This document shows, one piece after another, positions 44,038 through 55,890 of a stretch of DNA of 64,000 nucleotides (position 1 is the first letter of the stretch; every line of letters starts with the position of its first letter). The DNA lies in the NCBI GenBank assembly GCA_951799425.1, contig OX637410.1, forward strand, positions 3,410,001 through 3,474,000, written 5' to 3'. The position numbers and the translations under genes are program-made. The DNA is from Ilex aquifolium. Lineage: Eukaryota > Streptophyta > Magnoliopsida > Aquifoliales > Aquifoliaceae. The notes below the pieces were generated by a model. That model was not told the origin of the DNA. It saw only the letters and a program-made list of their open reading frames with translations, and did no database searches.

Positions 44038-45270
44038 TGTTCTTATGGTCTTTAGTGTACAGTCGTTTTTACTTACTTTAACTGTTTATGCTTACTTACT
44101 TTATCTTTGCATATAGTCTTGTCTTTCTTAGCTGTAGATATTGGTATTTTTGTCAAAGCTCTAGTGCGAGGTGTTCTCTAACCCTACTTATCTTTTTACA
44201 GTCCTTCATTGCATATCATATCTTTTTGTTGCATTGAGGACAATGCATGAATCAAGTTGGGGGGTGAGGTGCACCATTTGTATGATACACCAATGTTTGT
44301 GAAATTTTTTTGTTGATAATGCCAATTTTTGTGGTGAAATTCACCTTTCACATATCTTACAGATTTTTGTTTACAATAGTTGTAAATTATGTGAAAAATT
44401 TGAAAATTTATGTGAAAACATCTGAATGTTGATTTGTATTCCCCTATTTAGAGTGTTATGGGTTTATTGATATGATTGATCTTTGCTTTGAATTTTGAAT
44501 ACATGAGCATATTATAGAAGTTTATACTATGCTTGAGTATCACATATGCGTTTGCTTTTGAACTCACCTATATGTACACATTGAATGTGTAATTTTGTCA
44601 ATTTACGGATCGAGTTCACATTTTAGTGCTTGATATGAATAGTGGAGATGAGTAAGAACCCATGTGAGCTTTAATGCCAATCCTTGTTGGAGGGAACTTA
44701 CATTTACTCAAGGAACAAATTTTCAAATTCCAAATGTGTTCAATAATCTCATTATGCTTGTTTTGGTTAGGTGCATTTGGGTAGTTGATTGACTTTGTCT
44801 TGATATATACAATTCTCCCCTATGGGTATCTAGAAATGATCTTAGGCCGTCGTTGATCTATTTTGAGCCTTAGCCTTGTTCTTGTGAAATTATCCACAGT
44901 GCCATGTTTGAGCCTTGTTGAAAATTCTTTTCCATGCCATACAATTAACCAAGCCGGTGAAAAATGATAAAAATTTACCACACCTTGGTTGTTCCGAGAG
45001 CTGACCATGATTGAACATGGAAGAGAAGGAATGATGATGTGTAAACCCAGCAAAAGGGATGATGAATGTGGAATTCATATGTTGAATGAAAAAGAAAGAT
45101 GAATCAAAGAAAAGGGAGAGAAAAAGGGTGACAGAGAAAAAAAATTGATCAAAGAAAGAAGGAAAATGCTAAGGAAAAGAAGAAAAAGAAATAAAGAGTG
45201 AAGTGATGGTGTAGACTGAAAATCTCATAAAAAGTGAGATCTTTTTGAAATAAATGTCATGCACTCGGAA
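44038..45270 (+). other. Post-pol noncoding stretch of unit 1, with hairpin and G-rich tract
   Basis: It is homologous to 51105-52369 and 59676-60930. It holds the hairpin TGCATTGAGGACAATGCA (44230-44247), then AAGTTGGGGGGTGAGG (44254-44269). An AG-rich stretch (45090-45200) follows. No ORF. It is cut at 45270, where it joins the last 73 bp of a family-D LTR. Confidence 0.8.
44230..44269 (+). other. Hairpin plus G-rich tract after pol (unit 1)
   Basis: TGCATTG, AGGA, CAATGCA forms a perfect 7-bp stem (44230-44247), followed after 6 bp by AAGTTGGGGGGTGAGG. It has the same order as 23967-24004 on the minus strand. Confidence 0.75.
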
Positions 45271-45370
45271 CTCACCTAACCGTATAAGCCACATACACAT
45301 TATCGGAATCATGGTCGAAAATTAGGAGCAATGGAATAAATCAAGTATTTTTGGCGCCGTTGCCGGGGAA
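45271..45370 (+). mobile_element. Residual 73-bp LTR end and intact tRNA-Asp primer site of unit 2
   Basis: 45271-45343 (CTCACCTAACCGTATAAGCC to AATAAATCA) matches only the last part of the family-D LTR. It directly follows the post-pol DNA of unit 1. The primer site TGGCGCCGTTGCCGGGGAA at 45352-45370 is intact. Unit 2 therefore has an intact primer site but almost no 5-prime LTR. Confidence 0.85.
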
Positions 45371-45511
45371 GGCAAAGTGTTGAATTAAGAAGGTGATTTT
45401 GGACAACGGAGGTAAGTCCCGTGAATTCTCATCACGGGCTGAGGTACGTTGTTCCTTGTATATACTTTTGTTTACTTTTTTTTTTTTTTGCATTTGTAGA
45501 TATTATTTTGT

Positions 45512-47150
45512 ATGTGGGGACGGGACGACCAAAATAGATTGGTTAGGCGACCTTTAGGCCCCAACATGAATATTGACCAAGACCCACCCGAGGATGTCGG
45601 TGGCTTTGAGGATGTTAGTGCTAATGTCCAAAGGGGAGGAGGAGTGCAAGACCCTAGAATTCCAAACCCTAGAATGCATTTCCCTCCTAGGAATGAAGGG
45701 AACAATATCCCCATTGATCCTCCGGCGAGGTCAATGCGGATTATCTCCAACCGACTCGTAGTACCACTCCCTCTTACATACTTCTCCCGGTCCAAGCTCA
45801 TGCCTTCCTTGTCAAGCCGGGAATGTTACAACTATTTCCTCAATTCCATGGAATTGAAAGAGAAAATCCTTATTTGCACATTAAGGAGTTTGAGGAAATA
45901 GTTGCAACCTTACTCTCTAATCATGCCATGGAAGACATAGCTCGCCCAAAATTGTTTCCCTTTTCCCTTAAGGACAAAGCCAAAACGTGGTTGAATTACT
46001 TGAAGCCTCGATCCATAATCTCTTGGGCACAAATGCTTTCTGATTTTTTGAACAAATTCTTTCCGGTGCCTAAAACCACCGCTCTTAAAAACCAAATCCA
46101 AAACTTTTCGGAAAAGCCCAATGAGCAATTTTATCAATGTTGGGATCGCTACAAGGAATTGCTACAATCCATTCTACATTATGGTTTTGAATCATGGTAA
46201 TTGGTGAGTTTCTTCTACGAAGGGATTGCACCGGGCCATCGACAATTCACAGACATGATGTGCAATGGGGAGTTCTTAAACAAGGATCCCGATGAAGCCC
46301 TAGATTACTTTAGTACATTGGCACAAAATACACAATCTTGGGATATTGCAGATCCCACAGATGTATCGAGGTCGTCTCCGGGTAGTAATCAACCAAGCGG
46401 GGGAGGGATGTATGATTTAAGGGACCGGGAAGACTTGCTTTCCAAAATCACCAAATTTTCTGGGAAAGTGGAGAGTCTTGAGGTCAATTGGAGAAATGAG
46501 GTTCCTACATTTCCAAGACCGATGAGTTTTGCTCTATCTATGAGAGTGTTGAGCATTTCATATCAGAGTGCCCTAACATTCCGACACTTAAGGAAGTCTA
46601 TCATGAGCAAGTCAATGCCTTCAATCAAAGTATGCAATCATTCTCCCCACAGTAGAACACATACAATCCGGGTTGGAGTAATCACCTAAACTTCAGTCGG
46701 AAGAATGAGAATCCCACTCCTCACAGGTCTAATGCATATTCATATTCCATGCCTCCTAAGCAAAATCAATACCAAGGTCATGGTCAATCATCTATCTCTC
46801 AATACCCCCGGTCCAATTCGCAAGGGTATTCACAAAACCCGCCTCCGCAAAGTTTTTTCCAAAGTCCACCTCCACAAAGTTATGGTCAACAAGGACCATC
46901 CAATCCTCCCACCTACCAACCACCTCATAAGAGGAACTTAGAGGATGTGGTGCACTAATTCATACAAATTCAAATCACCATCAACAACCAAATCACCGCC
47001 GCCTTCAATGATATTCGGACCCAATGCCATAGGGACGTCACAACAAGAGAAGGGAAAATTCCCCGCTCAACCCCAAGAGAACCCTAGAGGCCAACATGTG
47101 ATTGAGTCATTCGAACCCACAAAGGAGAGTTATGAGTAACTCAAGGCAGT
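45512..47150 (+). pseudogene. gag: Unit 2 Athila Gag, broken, knuckle Cys lost
   Basis: It starts with MWGRDDQNRLVRRPLGPNMN (ATG at about 45512). A frameshift near 45735 leads to HIKEFEEIVATLLSNHAMED, KLFPFSLKDKAKTWLNYLKPRSI and FLNKFFPVPKTTALKNQI. TAA at 46198-46200 (shared with unit 3) precedes FFYEGIAPGHRQFTDMMC. A frameshift near 46505 precedes the knuckle FCSIYESVEHFISEC, where the second Cys is Tyr. The Pro/Gln-rich tail PTYQPPHKRNLEDVVH ends in TAA at about 46957. The start is chosen by homology with unit 3. Confidence 0.87.
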
Positions 47151-47230
47151 CACCACCCTAAGGAGTGGCAAGCAAATTGACAAGACCATTGTGCCAAAAG
47201 TCTCACCCAAGACCACAATGACCAAAGAAA

Positions 47231-48139
47231 ATGAGACTAAGGGTGATTTCGAGGGGGGGTGAGGTGAGTGAGAAAGAAAATTTTGTTGATGAAAATGTGC
47301 ATGCAAGTCCCATTCCAGCCCCTTTTCCCAATCGTTTGAAGCCACCCATGAAGGTGGCTAACTATTCTGATATTATTAAGATGTTCAAGCAGGTTAAAAT
47401 CAACATCCCACTCCTCGATGCCATAAAGAAAATCCCTTTCTGTGCCAACATTTTGAAGGATTTATGAACCGTGAAGAGGAAGCTAAATGTGCACAAGAAG
47501 GCATTCCTCACCGAGCAAGTGAGCTCAATCTTGAGGACCAACACCCCACCAAAGTTTAAGGACCCCGGATGCCCTACCATTGCCATCATAATAGGGAGTT
47601 TCCGGGTGGAGCAAACGCTTCTTGATTTGGGGGCGAGTGTCAACCTTCTACCCTTTTCGGTGTACCAACAACTCCAACTTGAAGAGTTGAAGCCAACTCC
47701 AATCACTATTCAATTGGCGGATCATAGCATTAGAACACCAAGGGGATTAGTTGAGGATGTCTTAGTCCAAGTTGATAATTTCTATTTTCCTGTTGATTTT
47801 GCTGTACTTGATACTCATCCGGTTGTTAATACAAGTTCACAAATTCCCGTCATACTAGGTAGACCTTTTCTTGCTACATCTAATGTTGTGATTAATTACA
47901 GGAACGGTCTAATGAAGCTTACATTCGGGAATATGACAATGGATCTCAACGTGTTCTATTTGTGCAAGCAACTGGGGGATGATGAGGAAGTGCATGAAGT
48001 TAATAGGATTGACACTTTGGTGGAGGAGCACTTGGAGCTATTGAGCACCTTGGAGTTTGAGGAGGAAAAGATTGTTGATCAAGAGGAGCCGAAAAGTTTA
48101 CAAGGGGTAGAAAAATGGACCCCTACATTTGAAAAGCTT
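47231..48139 (+). pseudogene. pol: Unit 2 protease region
   Basis: After a frameshifted N-terminal part (47231-47467, PNRLKPPMKVANYSDIIKMFKQ) a long frame from 47471 encodes KFKDPGCPTIAIIIGSFRVEQ, active-site DLGASVNLLPFSVYQQL, LVQVDNFYFPVDFAVLDTHP, PVILGRPFLATSNVVI and KLTFGNMTMDLNVF, then the acidic linker. It is the best preserved protease of the three units: 301 codons (47471-48376) are open into RT. Confidence 0.86.
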
Positions 48140-49344
48140 CCACATCAAGAAAAGAAGATCTTTCCATCGACTGTGCAAAATCCCATCTTAGAGTTGAAGC
48201 CATTACCATCCAACCTCAAATGTGCATTCTTGGGGGAGCATGAGACCTTCCAGGTGATGATAATCTCAAATTTAGAGGCAAAGCAAGAAGAAGATCTTTT
48301 GAAAGTGTTGAGGAGGCACAAGGGAGCAATTGGTTGGACAATTGCCGACATCAAGGGGATAAGCCCCCTCATTTAGACACACCGCATTTACCTTGAAGAA
48401 GACTCCAAGCCGTCCCGACAACCACAAAAAGGTTGAATCCGATTATGAAGGATGTGGTGAGGGATGAGGTACTTAAGCTACTTGACGTGGGCATCATATT
48501 TTCGATTGCCGAAAGTAAGTGGGTTAGTCCCACGCAAGTAATACCCAATAAATAGGGGGTCACTGTAGTTGCAAATGAGGATAATGAGTTGATTCCGACA
48601 AGAGTAGTCACCGGATGGAGAGTGTGTATCAACTATCGGAAGTTCAACTCTTGTACAAGAAAGGATCACTTCCCTTTGCCATTCTTCGACCAAGTGTTGG
48701 AAAGAGTAGCCGGACACTTGTTCTATTGCTTCTTGGATGGATATGCCATCTACAATCAAATTGAGATCGCATTGGAGGATCAAGAGAAGACCACTTTCAC
48801 TTTCCCCTTTGGTGCCTTTGCCTACCGACGCATGCCATTTGGGTTGTGTAATGCCCCAGGGACTTTTCAAAGATGTGTGATGGGAATCTTTAGTGATATG
48901 GTGGTAAAGATCGTGGAAGTTTTTATGGATGACTTCTTAGTGTTCGGAGATTCCTCCAGTGGTTGTTTGGAAAACATAGAGAGAGTACTTGAGAGATGCG
49001 AGGAGAAGAACTTGGTCCTCAACTAGGAGAAGTTCCACTTTATGGTGACACAAGGGATAGTGCTCGGGCACATCGTTTCGACGAAGGGGATCAAAGTCGA
49101 AAAATCCAAGGTTGATGCAATTTTCAACCTTCCCACACCAAAGGTCATCAAAGACATCAGGTCATTTCTAGGCCATGCTTGTTTTTATCGTCGTTTTTTA
49201 AAGGACTTTAGTGCATTGGCTCGACCCTTGGCCAATTTGATTTCCAAGGATATCCCATTTGTGTGGTCGGATAATTGTGAGACAACATTTAAAAAACTCA
49301 AAAGCATGCTCACTTCACCTCCGATTATGCGACCACCTAAGTGA
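48140..49344 (+). pseudogene. pol: Unit 2 reverse transcriptase, broken
   Basis: It runs from WTPTFEKLPHQEKKIF and VLRRHKGAIGWTIADIK to TAG at 48374-48376. A one-base loss follows near 48428 (CCACAAAAAGG) and more stops near 48440 and 48553. It resumes GWRVCINYRKFNS, FFDQVLERVAGHLFYCFLDGYA, PFGLCNAPGTFQRCV and catalytic VFMDDFLVFGDSS. TAG at 49024-49026 replaces Trp in LNWEKCHF, shared with unit 3. HFMVTQGIVLGHIVS and FLGHACFYRRFLKDFSALA follow to TGA at 49342-49344, shared with unit 1. Confidence 0.87.
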
Positions 49345-49752
49345 GACTTACCTTTTGAGCTTATGTGCGATGCAAGTGATTACGCGGTTGGCGCTGTGCT
49401 CAGTCAAAGGGAAGACAAGAGACCTTATGTAATATACTATGCTAGTGAAACTCTTAATGAAGCACAAATGAATTATACCACCACTGAAAAAGAGTTGCTA
49501 GCCGTAGTATTTGCTTTGGATAAATTTCGGTCTTACATCATTGGTTCACCTATTGTAGTCTACAATGATCACTCTGTTTTGAAGTATCTTTTGTCTAAGA
49601 AGGACGCAAAATCGAGACTCATTAGGTGGATACTCCTCCTACAAGAATTCAACTTGACAATCAAAGACAAAAAGGGAGTTGAGAACGTGGTGGCAGACCA
49701 TTTATCCCGACTTGTGGTTCAAGATGTTGATGAGCATATTCCTATCCCCTAA
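49345..49752 (+). pseudogene. pol: Unit 2 RNase H, largely open
   Basis: A 129-codon frame (49363-49752) encodes [85 protein letters not shown] and [11 protein letters not shown]. All four catalytic acidic residues are present. The codon that is TAG in units 1 and 3 is AAG here. Confidence 0.87.
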
Positions 49753-51104
49753 CTCTTTTCCGGATGAGCATTTATTTTTTATTCATTCTGTTTGTCCTTG
49801 GTATGCTGACATATGCAATTATCTTGTTACATGACAAATACCACCGCATTGGAGCCCGAAGGATAGATGGAGGTTTATGACGGATGTGAAGTACTTTTAC
49901 TTTGACAACTCGTACTTGTCCAAGTATTGCCCTGATCAACTCATGAGGAGATGCATACCTGAGAATGAACAACAGGATGTCCTTGCATTTTGCCATTTAG
50001 AGGCTTGCGGTGGCCACTTCTCTTCAAAGAAGACCTCGGTAAAGGTTTTACAATCAGTTTTTTATTGGCCCTCATTAATTAAAGACTATGTTTCTTTTTG
50101 TAAAGAATGTGATAGGTGCCAACGTTTGGGTAATGTAACCCGAATGAACGTGATGCCCTTCTGCCCTGTGTTTGTTATTGAGATATTTGACTGTTGGGGC
50201 ATCGACTTCATGGGCCCCTTCCCTGTGTCGTTTGGCTACCTCTATATTCTGTTGGCAGTGGACTATGTGTCCAAATGGATGGAGGATATCCCAACCAAGA
50301 CCAATGACCACCGGGTCGTGGTCAAGTTCTTAAAAGAGAACATCTTTTCGAGGTTCGGGATGCCTCGTGCAATGATAAGCAACGGTGGTTCACATTTCTG
50401 TAATAGGCCATTTGCATCCTTAATGCATAAGTATGGCGTCACACACAAGGTGTCCATCGCTTATCACCCACAAACCAATGGCCAAGCCGAGTTGGCCAAT
50501 AGAGAAATCAAGAACATCCTAGAGAAAACGGTGAACCCGAATAGGAAAGATTGGTCATTTAGATTGACCGATGCCCTATGGGCATACCGCACTGTTGACA
50601 AGACCATTCTATGCATGTCACCCTATAGGCTCATATATGGCAAGGCTTGCCATTTGCTGGTTGAAATGGAGCACAAAGCATATTGGGCCATCAAGTCCTT
50701 GAACTTCAACTTCCGAATGGCCGGAGAGAATAGGAAGTTGGAAATGAATGAATTAGAGGAGATTCGTAGAGATGCATATGAGAGCTCAAAATTTTCAAAA
50801 GAGAGGGCTAAAATCTTTCATGAAAAATCCATTGCAAGGAAATCATTTGAGCCTGGATAAAAAATGTTCTTGTACAACTCTCGTCTCTCTATCTTTCAAG
50901 GGAAACTCCAATCCCGTTGGGATGACCCCTATCTTGTCAAGGTGGCCTACCCCAATGGAGCTATGGAAATCACCAACCTCAGGGATGGCAAGACATTCAA
51001 GGTTAATGGCCAAAGACTTAAACCAATTTTCAAGGGTTTTGAAAGTCAAGGGGTGGAGGAAGAATTGGTGTATCCGGTCTACCCGGACTTGCGGGAGGAT
51101 TAAC
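49753..51104 (+). pseudogene. pol: Unit 2 integrase, long open frame with catalytic Asp-to-Asn change
   Basis: A 327-codon frame (49877-50860) encodes [28 protein letters not shown] and [13 protein letters not shown] (full HHCC zinc region), [22 protein letters not shown] (first Asp), [15 protein letters not shown] (second catalytic Asp replaced by Asn, codon AAC at 50381-50383), [18 protein letters not shown] (Glu) and [20 protein letters not shown]. After a TAA at 50858-50860 the same frame continues [19 protein letters not shown] and [13 protein letters not shown] to TAA at 51102-51104. It is the longest integrase frame in the window, but a D-to-N change in the DDE triad should abolish activity. 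Confidence 0.88.
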
Positions 51105-52369
51105 TGTTCATATGGTTTTTAGTGTACAGTCGCTTTCTTTTATCATTTACTTTTCAAGTTATTTTGTTACTTATTTTATCTTTGCATATAGTGTTTTCTT
51201 TCTTAGTGTAGATTTGGTGTTTTTGTCAAAGCTCAAGTGCGAGGTGTTTTCTTACCCTTCTCATATTTTTACAGTCCTTCATTGCATATCATTTCTCTTT
51301 TGTTGCATTGAGGACAATGCATGAATCAAGTTGGGGGGTGAGGTGCACCATTTGTATGATGCACCAATGTTTGTGGAAATTTTTTGTTGATAATACCAAA
51401 TTTTTGTGGTGAAATTCACGGTTCACATGATCTACAGATTTTTGTTTAAGAATAGTTGAAGTATGTGAAAATTTTGAAATTTTTTTGTGAAAAATATCTG
51501 AATGTTAACCTATATTCCCCTATTTAGAGTGTTATGGGTTTATGGATAGTTTAGATCTTTCCTTTGAAGTGCGAATACATGAGCACATTATAGAATTTTA
51601 TCCTATTGCTAAGAGTATCACATACTTGTTTGTTTTGAACTCAACCATAAGTGCACCATGAACTTGTAATTTTGGCAATTTACGGATTGAGTTCACATTT
51701 TAGTGTTTGACATGAATAGTGGAGATGAGTAAGAACCCATGTGAACTTTAATGCCAATCCTTGTTGGAGGGAACTTACATTTACTCAAGGAATAATTTTT
51801 CAAATTTCAAATTTGTTCAATAATCTCATTATACTTGTTTTGGTTAGGTGCATTTGGGTAGTTGATTGAACTTGTCTTGGTATGTACAATGCTCCCCAAT
51901 ACCTATCTAGAAATGATCTTAGGTCATCCTAGATCTATTTTGAGCCTTAGCCTTGTTCTTGAGAAATTATCCCTAGTGCCATGTTTGAGCCTTGTTGAAA
52001 ATTCGTTTCCATGTCACACATTTAACCAAGCCGGTGAAAAATGATAAAAAGTTACCACACCTTGGTTGTTCCGAGAGCTGACCATGATTGAACATAAAAG
52101 AGAAGGAATGGTGATGTGAAAACCCAACAAAAGGGATGATGAATGTGGAATTCATATGTTGAATGAAAAAGAATGATGAATCCAAGAAAAGGGAGGGAAA
52201 AAGGGTGAAAGAGAAAAAAATTGATCAAAGAAAGAAGGAAGATGTTAAGAAAAAAAAGAAAAAGAAATAAAGAGTGAAGTGATGGTGTAGACTGGAAATC
52301 TCATAAAAAGAGAGATCTTTTTGAAATAAATGTCATGCACTCGGAACAACCCTCTTTGTTATCCTATAT
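51105..52369 (+). other. Post-pol noncoding stretch of unit 2, with hairpin and G-rich tract
   Basis: It carries the hairpin TGCATTGAGGACAATGCA (51304-51321) and AAGTTGGGGGGTGAGG (51328-51343). It parallels unit 1, then ends at TTATCCTATA, where the family-D LTR starts directly. The third-ORF region present after unit 3 is missing, and no purine tract precedes the LTR. Confidence 0.8.
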
Positions 52370-54028
52370 TGATTCACACAAAATATTGCACTTCATTTAC
52401 ACATTTGCACCCCTTTTAGACTTGTTTTTGTGGTAAATATGGGAGGAATTGCATTATTTCTACAATTGATGATGTTTCGGTATGTTTGCAGGCAAATAGT
52501 TGGAAATGGTGTGAGTTAAGCCCCCATCGTAGAGCTTAAAGTCAATGGAGATGAAGGGGAGGCTTAACGGGTAGCTTGGAAGGTGAAAAGATCAAGAAAG
52601 GAGTAAACTAAGTAAAAACCTATCGGTAGGTTTGCTCATAAAACTACCTGTAGGTTTTGCACACTAGATTTCAACCTACCGCAAACCTTCCGGAAGATTT
52701 TGGCTACTAGAGTAAAACCTACCGGTAGGTTTGGCCATCGACCTACCAGTAGGTTTTGCTGAAAAATGCCTGAAGCCTACAAATCAAGTTCTATCACTTG
52801 GGGGTCCCACCTATGATTCTTCCACTTGTCCCCTGACATCCCTTATACACATACATGCCTCCCCACACCTAGGGTTGGACTTTGGAGGCCATTGCATTTA
52901 TGAGGATGAGAGAGAAGGGAGAGTCTGGGAAGTTGCAGGCTAGGCTTGTCCTAGCTTGCCCAAGCCATCAACGTAGCCTCCTATGGATGGGAGGCCTGTC
53001 ACACATGCTAGAGGACCTCCATGGACGAAAATGCAAACTACACTTTAGATTATGGAGGATTGTAGAGCATTTTAGAGAGAGAAGCTCAAGGAAAAAGACA
53101 GTTTTAGAGAGAGAAGTTAGATTTTTGCAATTCTTCTACCCATTTCACTTGTAGTCTTCTGTAAGACTCTTGTAAGCTTCATTTATTGCACTTAATGTCA
53201 TTTATTTCAAGTGTATTGCAAGTTTAGTCAAGTATCTTTCAATCTACCCTTGTTACATTCAAGTTTTACATTTCAAGCTCTTTAGTTGGGTATTCAATGC
53301 ACTTATTTTTGTAGTTTCACTTCTTTTCACTTTAATACAAGTTTAACTTCATTTCTTCACAATGTCTCTTTACTTTATGTATGTTCTTGCATTAAATATG
53401 AGTAGCTAAGTTTTAAGTTGGCTAATCCAAGGGAGAATTCTTCTTGGGTATGTTAAATCAACTCTTTTTTATTCCTCCTCGTAGTGTAAGACGGTTTGTT
53501 TGACTAGGTTGAGTGTAGACGTGGTTGTGAGTTCTTGACACACTGTAGACTTGTCACGGGGTATGCTTAAATCCTCACCTTCGTTTTAGTCTCTCACTTC
53601 CTGCTAATCAATCGAACGTTTAGGCACCATTGGAAGAATATATTCAGTTGATTTGGCATTCCCATTGGAATGACCTCTTTATATTAGCCAACACTTGTTT
53701 GCATTTCTTTTCATCAGGAACACAACTCACCAAAACACATATTCAACAGATTTTTACACTTTTCTATTTTCACAAAAATCAACTTCAACACAATTCACCT
53801 TCCTTCCCTGAGGAGACGACCATGGAATACCAATTCCAAGTAAAACACGACACTCGAAAGTCTCTCTACGCTTGGGGAGCACTTTTGTACACACACACAT
53901 TTCATTCACACACTTGTTTTCCCATTTCTTCCATGATATCCGAGAGAGAGTGACACTCACCTAACCTTATAAGCCACATACACATTACCGGAGTCATGGT
54001 CGGAGATTAGGAACAAAGAAATAAGTCA
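52370..54028 (+). mobile_element. Family-D LTR, 5-prime LTR of plus-strand unit 3
   Basis: It begins TGATTCACACAA and ends AATAAGTCA, 8 bp before the primer site at 54037. It matches 36610-38313 closely except in the dyad array. TTTATGAGG near 52897 is a weak TATA candidate at the place of TATTTATG near 37181. The flanks TATAT and AGCAT do not form a target duplication, as expected for an LTR between two internal regions. Confidence 0.82.
52616..52760 (+). promoter_or_regulatory. Dyad array, mixed words CTACCGGTAG and CTTCCGGAAG (family-D LTR, unit 3)
   Basis: AAACCTACCGGTAGGTTT at 52715-52732 is a perfect 18-bp palindrome. CTTCCGGAAG at 52687-52696 is the word of unit 1. Others are decayed by one base, such as CTATCGGTAG, CTACCTGTAG and CTACCAGTAG. 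Both words share the outer frame AAACCT...AGGTTT. Confidence 0.85.
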
Positions 54029-54036
54029 AGCATTTT

Positions 54037-54055
54037 TGACGCAGTTGCCGGGAAG
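54037..54055 (+). other. Decayed primer binding site of unit 3
   Basis: TGACGCAGTTGCCGGGAAG differs from the intact unit 2 site by two substitutions and one lost G. Confidence 0.8.
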
Positions 54056-54188
54056 GCAAAACGTTCAATTAAGAAGGTGATTTAGGACAATGGAGGTAAG
54101 TCCTGTGAATTCTCATCATGGGCTGAGGTACGTTGTCCCTTGTATATACTTTTGTTTACTTGTTTTTCATTTGTAGATATTGTTTTGC

Positions 54189-55890
54189 ATGTGGAGAAGG
54201 GACGACCAAAATAGATTGGTTAGGCGACCCTTAGGCCCCAACATGAATATTGACCAAGACCCACCCAAGGATGCCAGTGACAATTTTGAGGATTTAGGTG
54301 CAATGCTAATGTCCCACGGGGAGGAGGAGTGCAAGACCCTAGAATGCCAAACCCTAGAATGCACTTTCCTCCTAGGAATGAAGGGAACAATATCCTTATT
54401 GATCCTCCAGCGAGGTCAATGTTGGATTATCTCCAACCCACTCGTAGCACCACTCCCCCATGCATTCTCTTACTGGTCCAAGCTTATGCTTCCTAGTCAA
54501 GCTGGGAATGTTACAACTACTTCCTCAATTCTATGGAATTGAAAGAGAAAATCCTTATTTACACATTAAGGAATTCGAGGAAATAGTTGCAACCTTCCTC
54601 ACTAATCAAGCTATGGAAGACATAGCTCACCTAAAATTGTTTCCCTTTTCCCTTAAGGACTAAGCCAAAACGTGGTTGAATTCCTTGAAATCTCGATCCA
54701 TAATCTCTTGCGCACAAATGCTTTCCGAGTTTTTGAACAAATTCTTTCTGGTGCCTAAAACCACCGCTCTTAAAAAGCAAATTCAAAACTTTTCAGAAAA
54801 GCCCAATGAGCAATTTTATCAATGTTGGGATCGCTATAAGGAATTGCTACAATCCATTCCACATCATGGTTTTAAATCATGGTAATTGGTGAGTTTCTTC
54901 TACGAAGGGATTGCACCAGACTATCGACAATTCATAGACATGATGTGCAATGGGGATTTCTTAAACAAGGACCCCGATGAGGCCCTAGACTACTTTAGCA
55001 CATTGGCACAAAATGCACAATCTTGGGATATCACGGATCCCACCGATGTACCGAGGTCTTCTTCAGGTAGTAATCAACCAAGTGGGGGAGGGATGTATGA
55101 TTTAAGGGACCGGGAAGACTTGCTTTCCAAAATCACCAAATTGTTTAGGAAAGTGGAGAGTCGTGAGGTCAATAGGAGACATGAGGTGTCCAACATTTCC
55201 AAGATCGAGAAGTTTTGCTCAATTTGTGAGAGTGTGGAGCATTCCATATCGGAGTGCCCTAACATTCCGGCAATTAAGGAAGTCTACCATGAGCAAGTCA
55301 ATGCCTTCAATCAAAGTAGGCAATCATTCTCCCCACTCTTGAACACATATAATCCTGGTTGGAGTAATCACCTGAACTTCAGTTGGAAGAATCCCACTCC
55401 TCATGGTTCTAATGTATATTCACCTTCTATGCCTCCTAAGCAAAATCAATACCAAGGTCAAGTTCAATCGTCTAGCTCTCAAAACCCCCAGTCCAATCTG
55501 CAAGGGTATTCACAAAACCTGCCTCCACAAAGATATGGTCAACAAGGAACTTAGAGGATATGGTGCACCAATTCATACAAAGCCAAACCACCATCAACAA
55601 CCAAACCACCGCCGCTTTCAATGATATTCAGACCCAAATCACAAAGTTGACCAATGCCATAGGGACATCACAACAAGAAAAGGGAAAATTTCTCGCTCAA
55701 CCCCAAGAGAACCCTAGAGGCCAATATGTAATTGAGTCATCCGAACCCACAAAGGAGATTTGTGAGCAACTCAAAGCGGTCACCACCCTAAGGAGTGACA
55801 AACAAATCGACAAGACCATTGTGCCAAAATTCTCACCCAAGATGACATTGACCAAAGAGAATGAGACTAAGGGTGACTCTGGGGGGGTGA
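54189..55890 (+). pseudogene. gag: Unit 3 Athila Gag, broken, zinc knuckle intact
   Basis: It starts MWRRDDQNRLVRRPLGPNMN at 54189. Frameshifts near 54300 and 54490 lead to HIKEFEEIVATFLTNQAMED and KLFPFSLKD, a TAA (54661-54663), then FLNKFFLVPKTTALKKQI and TAA at 54883-54885 (shared with unit 2). An open 222-codon frame (54886-55554) holds FFYEGIAPDYRQFIDMMC, the complete knuckle CSICESVEHSISEC and a Gln/Pro-rich tail. A deletion removes most of the PTYQPPHKR block near 55548. Confidence 0.87.
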
